Of a stretch of 64,000 bases of DNA, positions 27,362-35,338 are shown piece after piece. The position numbers and the translations under genes were made by a program. Below the pieces are notes generated by a model, which was not told the origin of the DNA, did not search any database, and saw only the letters and a list, made by a program, of their open reading frames with translations. How positions within the stretch are numbered: position 1 is the first letter of the stretch; each line of letters opens with the position of its first letter. The DNA comes from Streptomyces actuosus (lineage in GTDB: Bacteria > Actinomycetota > Actinomycetes > Streptomycetales > Streptomycetaceae): positions 62,001 through 126,000 of the forward strand of contig NZ_JAFFZS010000019.1 of the NCBI RefSeq assembly GCF_016921115.1. Direction: 5' to 3'.

Positions 27362-27805
27362 TCAGGTGGCCTCGCCGGCCCCGGCGGCCGGAGCGGCGGC
27401 CGTACGGAGCTCGGCCTTCCGGGGGCGGCGCCGGCGCGGTTCCTGGTCCGGCAGCCAGCCGAAGGCCAGGCAGCTGCCGGTAGCGCCGAGGAGGAGTCCG
27501 AGGAAGAAGCCTCCCAGGTTGGAGGTGAGCCACGTGCCCAGGGAGAGCAGGACACCGGTGAGGGAGTAGAAGAGACGCTGCGCGGGATTGAACAGGATCA
27601 GCAGGCCGAGCAGCACCATCAGGGTGGGCAGCAGGTAGCCGGCCAGCCCCTGCATCCCGATGTGCAGGACGACCTTCAATGACGCCTGCTCCGTGAGCAG
27701 GATCTCGCCGCCGCCCAGGGCGAGCAGCAGCCCGCCCCAGAACGGTCGCCGGTACCGCCAGCGGCGGAAGGCCGCCCGCGGTCCCGTCCGCGTGCGTTCC
27801 GTCAT
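27362..27805 (-). CDS. DUF6114 family membrane protein
   Basis: 147 residues from ATG 27805; a TTG 12 bases earlier would overlap the preceding stop. Four hydrophobic segments alternate with short loops (RRPFWGGLLLALGGGEIL, LLPTLMVLLGLLILFNPAQRLFYSLTGVLLSLGTWLTSNLGGFFLGLLLGATGSCLAFGW). A charged C-terminus follows. It comes directly after the DUF6230 gene, a pairing repeated many times in Streptomyces genomes. Function is unknown. Confidence 0.85.
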   Translation of the reverse strand: MTERTRTGPRAAFRRWRYRRPFWGGLLLALGGGEILLTEQASLKVVLHIGMQGLAGYLLPTLMVLLGLLILFNPAQRLFYSLTGVLLSLGTWLTSNLGGFFLGLLLGATGSCLAFGWLPDQEPRRRRPRKAELRTAAAPAAGAGEAT

Positions 27806-27810
27806 GCGGT

Positions 27811-28452
27811 TCAGCAACCCTGTCCGCTGAAGCGGAGCTTCAGGCCGGGCAGCCGGAACACCCCTGCGGTGGTGGCGTAGTTGGTCTGCCGCAGGTCGGC
27901 GATGTGCACGGTGTCCGCCTGCTGGCTGAAGACGCCGATCGGCCCCTTCACCCCGGCCTTGGTCAGGGTGCTGGCATCGTTGCCGATCTCGATGCCGTCG
28001 AAGTCGGCGTTGCCCGTCAGCTCGGTGGAGTCGGTGGTCAGATCGGTCGCGGTCACCTTCTCCTTGCCGTCTCCCGCCGTGATGAGCAGGTTCACGCCGC
28101 CCAGGTCGACGCTCTGGCAGAGTTTCGTGAGCGTGGCGTTCTTGATCGCGGAGGTGACGACCAGGACCTGGCCGCCGGTGTCACCGGCGTTGGGGCTGCC
28201 CTCCGCCATGTTGTCCAGTGCCCCGAACTGCTCGAAGCCCGTTCCGTCGAGGTCGGTGGCGGTGACGGTGAAGGGCATCCCGGAGATCGCGAACTGCACG
28301 CCCAGCGCGCCCTGCGCGGTGAGCACCGCGAGACCGGCGGCGGCAAGGGTGGCCGGCACCGCGAGCACGGCGGCGCGGCGCAGCCGGACCCTGCCGCGTC
28401 TGTCGTTCCCCTCCGGCTCCTCCGGGGCGTTCGTCGTGGAATCGCTTTCCAT
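27811..28452 (-). CDS. DUF6230 family exported protein
   Basis: 213 residues from ATG 28452 (MESDSTTNAPEEPEG). The acidic N-terminus and basic patch lead into one hydrophobic segment (about 28-50), then FAISGMPFTVTATDLDGTGFEQFG and a beta-rich domain ending in LPGLKLRFSGQGC. These are DUF6230 features. It should be anchored in or exported across the membrane. It is almost contiguous with the DUF6114 gene and divergent from the secreted protein at 28899. Confidence 0.85.
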   Translation of the reverse strand: MESDSTTNAPEEPEGNDRRGRVRLRRAAVLAVPATLAAAGLAVLTAQGALGVQFAISGMPFTVTATDLDGTGFEQFGALDNMAEGSPNAGDTGGQVLVVTSAIKNATLTKLCQSVDLGGVNLLITAGDGKEKVTATDLTTDSTELTGNADFDGIEIGNDASTLTKAGVKGPIGVFSQQADTVHIADLRQTNYATTAGVFRLPGLKLRFSGQGC

Positions 28453-28589
28453 GTCTGCTCCCGTCGGCGTGGTCGATGCGGGGTGGTCGGATTCGTCTGC
28501 GCGTCGTCCTGGCGCGGACGGCGACTGCCGTGCACACGCCCCGCGCCATGGTGCGGCAACAAGGGCTTTCTCGGGTGCACGGTAGCGAC

Positions 28590-28609
28590 CCATCGGAAGT
28601 TACCGATGG
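28590..28609. promoter_or_regulatory. inverted repeat CCATCGG-N6-CCGATGG, candidate operator
   Basis: Seven-base arms at 28590-28596 and 28603-28609 in the divergent region between the DUF6230 gene and the secreted protein gene. The right arm sits inside gttaccgatggttac, a TetR-type-looking string. It lies 138 bases before the DUF6230 start. The regulator is unknown. Confidence 0.4.
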
Positions 28610-28673
28610 TTACAGTGAAGGGTCAAGGGTGTTGCCGGTCGTGCCTGGCGCCGAGCAACTTGCCTTCCAGACC

Positions 28674-28703
28674 TTGACGTTGACGGTTCATCAGGTCTAC
28701 AAC
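28674..28703 (+). promoter_or_regulatory. candidate vegetative promoter for the secreted protein at 28899
   Basis: TTGACG (28674-28679) and TACAAC (28698-28703) with an 18-base spacer; a second TTGACG overlaps at 28680. The untranslated leader would be about 190 bases. Confidence 0.45.
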
Positions 28704-28898
28704 TCTGCTCATTCGACCCGGATCCGTGGCGCCGGATCCGCCGCGCCCGTTCTGTTGCGCGGCAGGTCGCCGCACATCGCCGGAACAAGCACTTTCCCGC
28801 TTGTCCGAAGGCGCCCCACGCCCTTCGGCCGGCTGCCGCACATCCCTTGCGCGTCGCCCTCGTCCATCACCCCCACTCCGCCGAGAAGAGGCACCCGC

Positions 28899-29552
28899 AT
28901 GCGCACTCGCAATCTGCTGGCCCTGGCCGGAGCCGTCGTCGCCCTGGCGCTCCCCGCCGTGGCCCCGGCCTCCGCCGCCGACGTCCCCGTCCTGACCACC
29001 GGCGGCGCGGGCGGCACGCCGGTCGCCGCCGGTGACGTCCTGACCGCCTCCCTGGCGAGCGGCACCACCGCCACGTTCTACTCCAGCGCCGGGGGCACCA
29101 GTGGTGTGTCCTGCACGTCCTCGCAGTTCACCGCCACCGTCACCGACAACCCCACCGCACCCGGCACGGCGACCGAGTCCCTGACCGCCCACACCTTCGA
29201 CCAGGCCAGTTGCACCAGCAATGTCCTCGGTGTCCTCGGTGTCACCGGCATCACGGTCGACCAGCTGCCCTACGCCACCACGGTGACCTCGGCCGGCGAG
29301 GTCACCGTGACGCCCTCGGCGGGCAGCGCCGTCCAGACCACGGTCAAGCTGCGTACCCTGCTCGGCACGGTCACCTGCGTCTACCGGGCGGCCGGTCTGT
29401 CGGGTGTCGCCGGCAACGCCGACAACTCGATCGCCTTCACCGACCAGCACTTCACCAAGGCGTCCGGATCGTCCCTGTGCTTCGCCAACGGCTACTTCAC
29501 CGCCACCTACGCCCCGGTCACCGACGCGGGCGCGCCGGTCCACGTCAACTGA
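28899..29552 (+). CDS. secreted protein of unknown function
   Basis: 217 residues from ATG 28899, with AAGAGG upstream. The signal peptide ends at APASAA. The mature part is Thr/Ser/Ala-rich, predicted all-beta, with four cysteines (SGVSCTSSQF, DQASCTSN, LGTVTCVYRA, SSLCFANGY) that could form two disulfides. This type of small abundant exported protein is frequent next to DUF6230/DUF6114 pairs in Streptomyces; no activity is known to me. Confidence 0.75.
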   Translation: MRTRNLLALAGAVVALALPAVAPASAADVPVLTTGGAGGTPVAAGDVLTASLASGTTATFYSSAGGTSGVSCTSSQFTATVTDNPTAPGTATESLTAHTFDQASCTSNVLGVLGVTGITVDQLPYATTVTSAGEVTVTPSAGSAVQTTVKLRTLLGTVTCVYRAAGLSGVAGNADNSIAFTDQHFTKASGSSLCFANGYFTATYAPVTDAGAPVHVN

Positions 29553-30127
29553 CGTCGGCATCACACCGGTTCGGCGGCCGGTACGGCCATCGAACCCGGA
29601 CGGTCCCGGTGAACGCGCACATCGCGGCGGCGCCCGGCAGGGAGGCGGGGTCGCGATGCCGTGCGGCGCCGGGTGCCGCGGTGCGGTGCCGCCGCGGTGC
29701 CCGGCGCCGTCCGCGCCGACGGCCGGGCCGGGCACCCGCTGCTCCGTTCCGGTGCGCGGTGTGTCCGCCGCAGTACGGTCTGCCGTTCCCCGTGCCCCCG
29801 AACGGCAGGCCGTACGGCATGTCCGGCCGGTGTGCCGAGGGTGGGTCGCCGGGTCGGATCGAGGGTTTCCTCTGTATCCCCGAGCCCCGCGCCATGCCTA
29901 TCGTTCCTCCACGGCCGACCCACGGGTAACATCGCGCGTCCACCGTCACCCCGTACCGGGGTGGCCGGGCGCGGCGCAGCACCTCGCGCACGACCCGGGC
30001 CGCAGGACGGGCCAGTGCCCGTCGAAGCCCGCCGCGGGCCGACTCGCCCGCGGCGGAGGGTCCTCGTACGGGCGGGACGGCCGGTGTGGATGGGCACCGG
30101 TCGTCCCGCCGCGCGTTCTCCGCGGCG
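29553..30127. other. intergenic region, no gene seen; terminator hairpin at its right end
   Basis: About 575 bases between convergent genes. Only high-GC pseudo-frames are present. The structured part is the hairpin at 30072-30109, listed separately. Confidence 0.5.
30072..30109 (-). terminator. 15-bp hairpin after the ArpA/ScbR-type regulator
   Basis: 30072-30086 (gcgggacggccggtg) pairs with 30095-30109 with one G-T pair around an 8-base loop. It begins 19 bases beyond the stop of the minus-strand regulator gene. Confidence 0.7.
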
Positions 30128-30814
30128 TCACTCCACCCCGGCGGGCATCTGTTCCACGGCCACCAGGGCCTCCTCCGCCTCGCGGACCTCCTTCAGTACG
30201 CGTGCGCCCCGGTCCGCCGCACTGTCCAGGCCCGGCAGCAGGCCGGGCACGGCGATGCTCGGCAGCAGATGCGCCCACAGCACCGCGAGCCGGTCGCCGA
30301 GGTCGGCGCGGTCGGTCAGTGCCCGCGACATCAGCTGGATGCCGGTGAACGATCCGACCAGCAGCTCGACCGTTTCGCCCGGCCGTACCGTGGGCAGCAG
30401 TTCGCCCTGGTCGGCGGCCTGCTCCAGCAGGGTCGTGAGCCGCTCTGCCCACTGCCGGAACGGCTCCCCGCGGTCCACCCCCGACGGTGTCTCCTGATCC
30501 ACGGCCAGTCGTACGCCGCCGCGCAGCAGCGCGTTGGTGCGCAGCCGCTGCCCGACCGCGTAGGTCATGTCGATGATCTCCTGCACCTTGCAGCCGCGCG
30601 GTGGGACGGTCCCGAAGAGGACCTGCTCGGCGAGGACGGCCCGGGCGAGCGACTCCTTGGAAGGGAAGTGGAAGTACAGAGCACCCTTGGTGACTTCGGC
30701 TCGCTCCAGCACCATCGCGATGGTGGTGGACGCGTAGCCGTGCTCGTCGAAGACCGCGCCGGCCGCCTCCAGAATCAATCGGCGCGTTCTGATGGCGCGT
30801 TCCTGTCTTGCCAT
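30128..30814 (-). CDS. TetR-type gamma-butyrolactone receptor homologue (ArpA/ScbR family)
   Basis: 228 residues; GGAGGGG precedes the ATG. The helix-turn-helix (about 10-55) ends in the family signature EVTKGALYFHFPSKESLARAV. The ligand domain follows ArpA/ScbR closely: QEIIDMTYAVGQRLRTNALLRGGVRLAVDQET, FRQWAERLTTLLEQAADQGELLP (with the conserved ligand-pocket Trp), ELLVGSFTGIQLMSR and LLPSIAVPGLL. Known members repress their target, often the neighbouring AfsA-type gene, until a butyrolactone binds. Here that gene is divergent, 177 bases away. Whether it is a true receptor or a pseudo-receptor cannot be told by eye. Confidence 0.88.
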   Translation of the reverse strand: MARQERAIRTRRLILEAAGAVFDEHGYASTTIAMVLERAEVTKGALYFHFPSKESLARAVLAEQVLFGTVPPRGCKVQEIIDMTYAVGQRLRTNALLRGGVRLAVDQETPSGVDRGEPFRQWAERLTTLLEQAADQGELLPTVRPGETVELLVGSFTGIQLMSRALTDRADLGDRLAVLWAHLLPSIAVPGLLPGLDSAADRGARVLKEVREAEEALVAVEQMPAGVE

Positions 30815-30906
30815 GAAAGCCCCTCCGCGGGCGCCGCAGTTGAACGACCCGTACGATCTTACGGAACGCCCCGATCAGTGGGCGTCACGGACTGATCTCG
30901 TTGAAA

Positions 30907-30928
30907 ACAAACCGGTCACCTCGTACCG
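30907..30928. promoter_or_regulatory. candidate butyrolactone-receptor operator between regulator and AfsA-type gene
   Basis: The string starts ACAAAC (30907-30912) and continues to CGTACC, the same left half as the better site before cprB at 31919. It lies 93 bases upstream of the regulator start and 64 upstream of the synthase start. The right half is weak, so this is tentative. Confidence 0.35.
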
Positions 30929-30991
30929 TAGTGCTCAGCGGCGTGGACGCCCCGCCGTCCGCCCGGCTTCCGGGGGACCGTAGGGAGAGAG

Positions 30992-31894
30992 ATGCCTCAA
31001 CCGCGGCGGCTTGCCGAGACCCTGTCCATGACGGCAACCGTTCCCCGTCAGCTCGTCCACCGCGCGGCGGTCGCGGAGACGCTGCTCACCGGTTGGCGAC
31101 GCCTGGCGGAGAACCGGTTCACGGTGTCGGCCCAGTGGCCCCGCTCCCACGCTCTGCACGTCTCGCCGGACTGGTCGTCGTACGACCCGCTGCTGGTCGT
31201 GGAGACGGTCCGGCAGAGCGGCACACTGCTCTCGCATGCCGAGTACGACGTGCCGATGGGGCACCGGTTCGTACTCGACTCCTTCGACGTGACGACCTCT
31301 TGGAAGCACCTCGCGGTCGGGCCCCTGCCGGCCGAACTCGACGTGGAGGTCGCCTTCACGGACGTGCAGTACCGCGGCCCGCGGCCCGCGTCCGCCCGCT
31401 ACACGGCCCACGTCCTGCGCTCCGGTGACCGCGTCGCGACCGCGCACGTCGCTTTCACCTGCATGAGTGACGCCGTCTACCGGCGGCTGAGGGCCGGCCG
31501 CACCTCGGAGACCGTCCTGGCCCTGCCGGTGCCGACCGGGCTGCCCCCGGCCGCCGTCGGCCGGGCGCTGCCCGCCGATGTCGTCCTCGCTCCCAGCGAC
31601 CGCGACGGGCGATGGCGCCTCCGAGTAAATACCGCACACCCCGTTTTCTTCGACCATCCTCTGGATCACGTTCCCGGCATGCTCCTGCTGGAGGCGGCCC
31701 GTCAGGCGGTCACCGTCCACACTGTGGGACGACGCACCCCGGTGTCGTACGAGGCCCGCTTCCATCAGTACGCTGAACTGGACGAACCCGCCTGGATACA
31801 GGTCGTGGAACAGGATCTGACGGGAATTCGGGTCGTCGGGCTCCAAGGCGGAACGTCTCTCTTCGACTGCCGGGTCGGAACGGCTGAGTGGTGA
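30992..31894 (+). CDS. AfsA/ScbA-family gamma-butyrolactone biosynthesis protein
   Basis: 300 residues from ATG 30992 after GGGAGAG. The two AfsA repeats are both present: repeat 1 with PRQLVHRAAVAETLLTGW and DPLLVVETVRQSGTLLSHAEYDVPMGHRFVLDSFD, repeat 2 with WRLRVNTAHPVFFDHPLDHVPGMLLLEAARQA and YAELDEPAWIQV. The paired Glu-Arg positions (ETVRQ, EAARQ) of the hotdog-fold active sites are kept. AfsA joins a beta-ketoacyl thioester to dihydroxyacetone phosphate, the first committed step to A-factor-type signals. No reductase or phosphatase gene for the later steps is adjacent. It sits between two receptor-family genes. Confidence 0.92.
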   Translation: MPQPRRLAETLSMTATVPRQLVHRAAVAETLLTGWRRLAENRFTVSAQWPRSHALHVSPDWSSYDPLLVVETVRQSGTLLSHAEYDVPMGHRFVLDSFDVTTSWKHLAVGPLPAELDVEVAFTDVQYRGPRPASARYTAHVLRSGDRVATAHVAFTCMSDAVYRRLRAGRTSETVLALPVPTGLPPAAVGRALPADVVLAPSDRDGRWRLRVNTAHPVFFDHPLDHVPGMLLLEAARQAVTVHTVGRRTPVSYEARFHQYAELDEPAWIQVVEQDLTGIRVVGLQGGTSLFDCRVGTAEW

Positions 31895-31918
31895 GATATC
31901 GTGTACAGGGAGTCATAA

Positions 31919-31940
31919 ACAAACGGCATGACCCGTTCTT
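31919..31940. promoter_or_regulatory. candidate CprB / butyrolactone-receptor operator before cprB
   Basis: The halves AACAAACGG and CCGTTCTTT (within 31918-31941) are separated by catgac; seven of nine positions are symmetric. The pattern resembles the ACATACGGG...CCCGTTTAT type site I recall for CprB of S. coelicolor. It is 29 bases upstream of the cprB start, where binding would block transcription. Confidence 0.6.
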
Positions 31941-31969
31941 TCCTGTCGTAGTCGTAGGAGTGTCCCTCG

Positions 31970-32620
31970 ATGCCGAGGCAGTTACGCGCCGAGCAGACCC
32001 GCGCGACGATCATCACAGCCGCCGCCGACCTGTTCGACCGGCGCGGCTACGAAGCGACGAGCCTCAGCGACATCGTCGAGCACGCCAAGGTCACCAAGGG
32101 AGCCCTGTACTTCCACTTCGCGGCGAAGGAGGATCTCGCCCACGCCATCATCGAGTTGCAGTCGCAGGCCTCCCGCCAGGTGACCGGTGACGTGGACGTG
32201 CGCGGGTACCCCTCGCTCGAATCGCTGATGCGCATCATGTTCGCCATGACCCGGATGTCCGTCGAGGGGCCGGTCGCGCGGGCCGGACTCCGCCTCGCCA
32301 CGGGGACGGTGACGGTACGGCCGCCCCTGCGGCACCCGTTCACGGAGTGGCTGGAGATCGTCACCCAGCGGCTGCTGGGCGCGGTCCGCGAGTCCGACGT
32401 CCACCCGGACGTCGACATCGATGCCGTCGCCCACTCCCTCGTCTCCTTCTTCGTCGGCACCCGGGTCGTGGGCCGCTCCCTCGAACCCGCCGCCCGACTG
32501 CCCCGCAGAATGGCCGAGATGTGGCATGTCCTGGTCCGCGGTCTGGTGCCGGTGCCGCGCCGCCCGCGCTACATGACCCTGATCACCCGGCTGGAGAGGG
32601 AGACGACGGCACCCGTGTGA
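31970..32620 (+). CDS. cprB: TetR-family butyrolactone receptor homologue CprB
   Basis: 216 residues; AGGAG nine bases before the ATG. The sequence reads almost like CprB (SCO6071) as I remember it: RQLRAEQTRATII-AAADLFDRRGYE at the start, the recognition region VTKGALYFHFAAKEDLAHAI, GLRLATGTVTVRPPLRHPFTEW with the conserved Trp, and VGTRVVG--LEPAARLPRRMAEMWH. CprB is a DNA-binding dimer; its deletion affects antibiotic production and sporulation in S. coelicolor. In this genome it lies 75 bases downstream of the AfsA-type gene. Confidence 0.9.
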   Translation: MPRQLRAEQTRATIITAAADLFDRRGYEATSLSDIVEHAKVTKGALYFHFAAKEDLAHAIIELQSQASRQVTGDVDVRGYPSLESLMRIMFAMTRMSVEGPVARAGLRLATGTVTVRPPLRHPFTEWLEIVTQRLLGAVRESDVHPDVDIDAVAHSLVSFFVGTRVVGRSLEPAARLPRRMAEMWHVLVRGLVPVPRRPRYMTLITRLERETTAPV

Positions 32621-32652
32621 GAACGGCCGGGACGGCGGGACGCGGAGGTACC

Positions 32653-33852
32653 GTGAGCCGCATGCCCGACACCCCCGCACCCGCCCCGGCCGCCCCCGTG
32701 CTGCTCGGGAACGAGCCCGGCTCGTTCCCGCACAGCGTGCTCGCCCGACGGCATCCCGCCATCATCCGGCAGGTGCGCGAGGCGTTCCCCTACGGCCCCG
32801 GGATCCGCGGCGCCCTCGACGCGCTGCTGGAGAGCTGCACCGACGGCGTGATCGAGCCGTTGCCCGCCGGCGCACCCGACCGGGACCGCTGGCTGTCGTG
32901 GGGGCTGGGCTCCCACATCGGCCGGTCCTGGTTCGACGTGCCGTGGCTGTGGTCGGAGAGCTACTTCCACCGTCGCCTCCTGGAGGCGACCGGCTACTTC
33001 GCACCCGGCGCCTGGCAGGGCGTCGATCCGTTTCGCCCGACCAAGCTCGCCGAACTCGACTCCGCGGAGACGGACGAGGAACTGACCGCGCTGGACGGCC
33101 TGCTGACGCTGCCCGCCGACGAACAGGCGCAGGCCCTGCTGCACGGCTCCCTGTGGGGCAACCGCGCCGACCTGAGCTTCCGCCTCTCGGCCGGTGACCC
33201 CGCCGACGCCGCGCCCGCGCCCGCCCTCGTCGCCGACGACAGCGCCGCCCTGTGGTCGCTGCTCCCCGCCGCGGGGACCGGAACCCTGTGCCTGGTCGCC
33301 GACAACGCGGGCCGGGAGCTCATTCCCGACCTGCTCCTCGTCGGGCACCTGCTGTCCGCGGGACGCGTCGCGCGTGCGGTCCTGCATCTCAAACCGCATC
33401 CCTACTACGTCTCCGACGCCACCACCGCCGACCTCCTCGACGCGCTGCGCCGGCTGACCGCCGCCCCGGGCGCGGCCCGGGACCACGGGCGGCGCCTGTG
33501 GGCGGCGCTCGAGGACGGCACCCTGACCGTTCGGGCCCACCCCTTCTCCGCCGGGCCCCTGCCGTACGCCGAGATGCCCGGCGACCTGCGGGCCGAATTC
33601 GCCGGGGCCGCGCTGACGATCCTCAAGGGCGACCTCAACTACCGGCGCCTGGTGGGCGACCGTCTGTGGCCGCCGACCACCCCCTTCGCCGATGTCACCG
33701 CCCACTTCCCCGGCCCGGTCGCCGCGCTGCGCACCCTGAAGTCCGATGTGATCACCGGCCTGGACGCCGCCACCGAGGCCGCCCTGGTCGCCGCCGAGCA
33801 GCAGCGGTGGCGGACCGGAGGGACGCACGCGCTGATCCAGGTGCGGCGGTGA
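32653..33852 (+). CDS. DUF89 / ARMT1-type damage-control phosphatase
   Basis: 399 residues from GTG 32653 (GGAGG four bases upstream) or ATG 32662. The DUF89 metal-dependent phosphatase motifs are recognisable: FHRRLLEATGYF early, LWGNRADLSF, LCLVADNAGRELIPDLLLVGHLL (the Asp-Asn metal site), VLHLKPHPYYVSDA and ILKGDLNYRRLVGD. DUF89 enzymes remove phosphate from damaged phosphometabolites; the eukaryotic relative ARMT1 was described as a carboxyl methyltransferase. It is 32 bases from cprB, but a link to butyrolactone signalling is speculative. Confidence 0.85.
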   Translation: MSRMPDTPAPAPAAPVLLGNEPGSFPHSVLARRHPAIIRQVREAFPYGPGIRGALDALLESCTDGVIEPLPAGAPDRDRWLSWGLGSHIGRSWFDVPWLWSESYFHRRLLEATGYFAPGAWQGVDPFRPTKLAELDSAETDEELTALDGLLTLPADEQAQALLHGSLWGNRADLSFRLSAGDPADAAPAPALVADDSAALWSLLPAAGTGTLCLVADNAGRELIPDLLLVGHLLSAGRVARAVLHLKPHPYYVSDATTADLLDALRRLTAAPGAARDHGRRLWAALEDGTLTVRAHPFSAGPLPYAEMPGDLRAEFAGAALTILKGDLNYRRLVGDRLWPPTTPFADVTAHFPGPVAALRTLKSDVITGLDAATEAALVAAEQQRWRTGGTHALIQVRR

Positions 33853-33863
33853 CCGGGACCACC

Positions 33864-35291
33864 TCAGGCGAGGTGCAGCGGCAGTGTCTTGATGCCGTTG
33901 ACGAAGTTCGACACCAGCCTCACGGGCTCTCCCGCCAGCCGGAGTTCCGGCAGGGTCCGCTGCACCTCCCGGTGCAGGGCGCGCAGTTGGAGCCGGGCGA
34001 AGTGCGCGCCGAGGCAGACGTGCGGACCGTCGCCGAAGGACACGTGCGGGTTGACGGTCCGGTCCGGGTCCAGCCCGTCCGGGTCGGCGAAGGCACGCTC
34101 GTCGCGGTTGGCGGACGCGTGCAGGACGACCACCTTGTCGCCGGCGCGGATGCGCCGCCCGGCCAGTTCGGTGTCCCGCACGGCGGTACGGCGGAAGGAG
34201 AGCACCGGCGGATGCCTGCGCAGCAACTCCTCCACGGCGCGGTCGGGATCGGCCGTCCCCGCCCGCATCCGCGCGTAGGCCGAGGGGTGCCGGGCCAGCT
34301 CCAGCAGCCCGCCGGGGGCCGCGGAGCGCACGGTGTCGTTGCCCGCGACCGTGAGCAGGAAGAAGAACATCTCCAGTTCGGCGCCGGCGAGTTCGGCGTC
34401 GTGCGCCAGGGTCGTCAGTACGTCGTCGCCGGGGTGGCGTCTCTTGTACGCGGCCAGCTGACGGGCGTAGGCGAACATGTCGCCCAGCATCGCGGGGGAG
34501 CGCGGGTCGACCGGACGTCCTGCCGCGTCGCGCACCACGGGCCCGGCCTCGTCCGGGTCCTGGTAGCCGATCACCCGCTGCGTCCAGCGCAGCAGCAGCC
34601 CGCGGTCGCTCGCCGGGACGCCCAGCAGGTCCGCCAGGTTGAGCAGCGCGTAGTCGTCGGTGACCGCGGTGACGACGTCGACGGTGCCGTCGCCGTCCCG
34701 GGCCTGCGCCACGGCGCCCGCGAGCAGGGTGCGGGCCCGCTCCCGGACCACCTCCGCGAAGCGGTCCACCCGGCCCGGGGTGAACGCCCGGCTCACGAGG
34801 CGGCGCAGGCGGCCGTGCTCCGGCGGGTCCTGATTGAGCATCATCCTGCGGATGAACGGCAGGTCGGCGGGGTCGGGGTCACGGATCTGCGTCGCACCCA
34901 GGTGGGAGGAGTACGTCGTGGAGTCCTTCAGGACGCGCACGACGTCCGCATGGCGGCTCACCGCCCAGAACCCCGGCCCCGCCGGCCAGCCGAGCACCTC
35001 GGGCTCCTCCTGCCAGGACACCGGGTGGTGGTCGCGCAGGACGCGGTACGCGGCGTACGGCACCGCTTCGGCGTACTGCCGGGGATCGAAGACGTCCGGC
35101 ACCGGCGGGGTGTCCGCCGCCGGCGGCCTCCCGTTCGGCGTCCGCGGTCTCGTGCCTGCCCTCTCGAAGGAACCCATGCGGGCCACGGTGGCCCGGCCGC
35201 CCGGGTCGGGCAAGAGCGCCCGCGCGGGAACAGGCCGATTCGCCCCGGACGCGCAGGCGTTCGGGGCGGCTTCACGCGATGGTGTGATCAT
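33864..35291 (-). CDS. cytochrome P450, possibly CYP180 family
   Basis: 475 residues from ATG 35291, with GAGGG seven bases upstream; ATG 35177 would remove 38 low-complexity residues but has no ribosome site. I-helix FFFLLTVAGNDTVR, ExxR within EELLRRHPPVLSFRR and the heme loop FGDGPHVCLGAHFARLQ mark a complete P450. A P450 of this type sits next to geosmin synthase in several Streptomyces; I recall CYP180A1 beside geoA in S. avermitilis, where it is not needed for geosmin. Substrate unknown. It is divergent from geoA with only 47 bases between starts, so their promoters overlap. Confidence 0.88.
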   Translation of the reverse strand: MITPSREAAPNACASGANRPVPARALLPDPGGRATVARMGSFERAGTRPRTPNGRPPAADTPPVPDVFDPRQYAEAVPYAAYRVLRDHHPVSWQEEPEVLGWPAGPGFWAVSRHADVVRVLKDSTTYSSHLGATQIRDPDPADLPFIRRMMLNQDPPEHGRLRRLVSRAFTPGRVDRFAEVVRERARTLLAGAVAQARDGDGTVDVVTAVTDDYALLNLADLLGVPASDRGLLLRWTQRVIGYQDPDEAGPVVRDAAGRPVDPRSPAMLGDMFAYARQLAAYKRRHPGDDVLTTLAHDAELAGAELEMFFFLLTVAGNDTVRSAAPGGLLELARHPSAYARMRAGTADPDRAVEELLRRHPPVLSFRRTAVRDTELAGRRIRAGDKVVVLHASANRDERAFADPDGLDPDRTVNPHVSFGDGPHVCLGAHFARLQLRALHREVQRTLPELRLAGEPVRLVSNFVNGIKTLPLHLA

Positions 35292-35338
35292 GTCCCTACC
35301 CTCGGATGGGGCCAGAAAGGCCTGGGTAGAGGGCGGCC

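Noticed and set aside
28674..28703. A riboswitch in the long leader before 28899
   Set aside because: No conserved aptamer elements could be recognised; only a promoter-like pair is seen.
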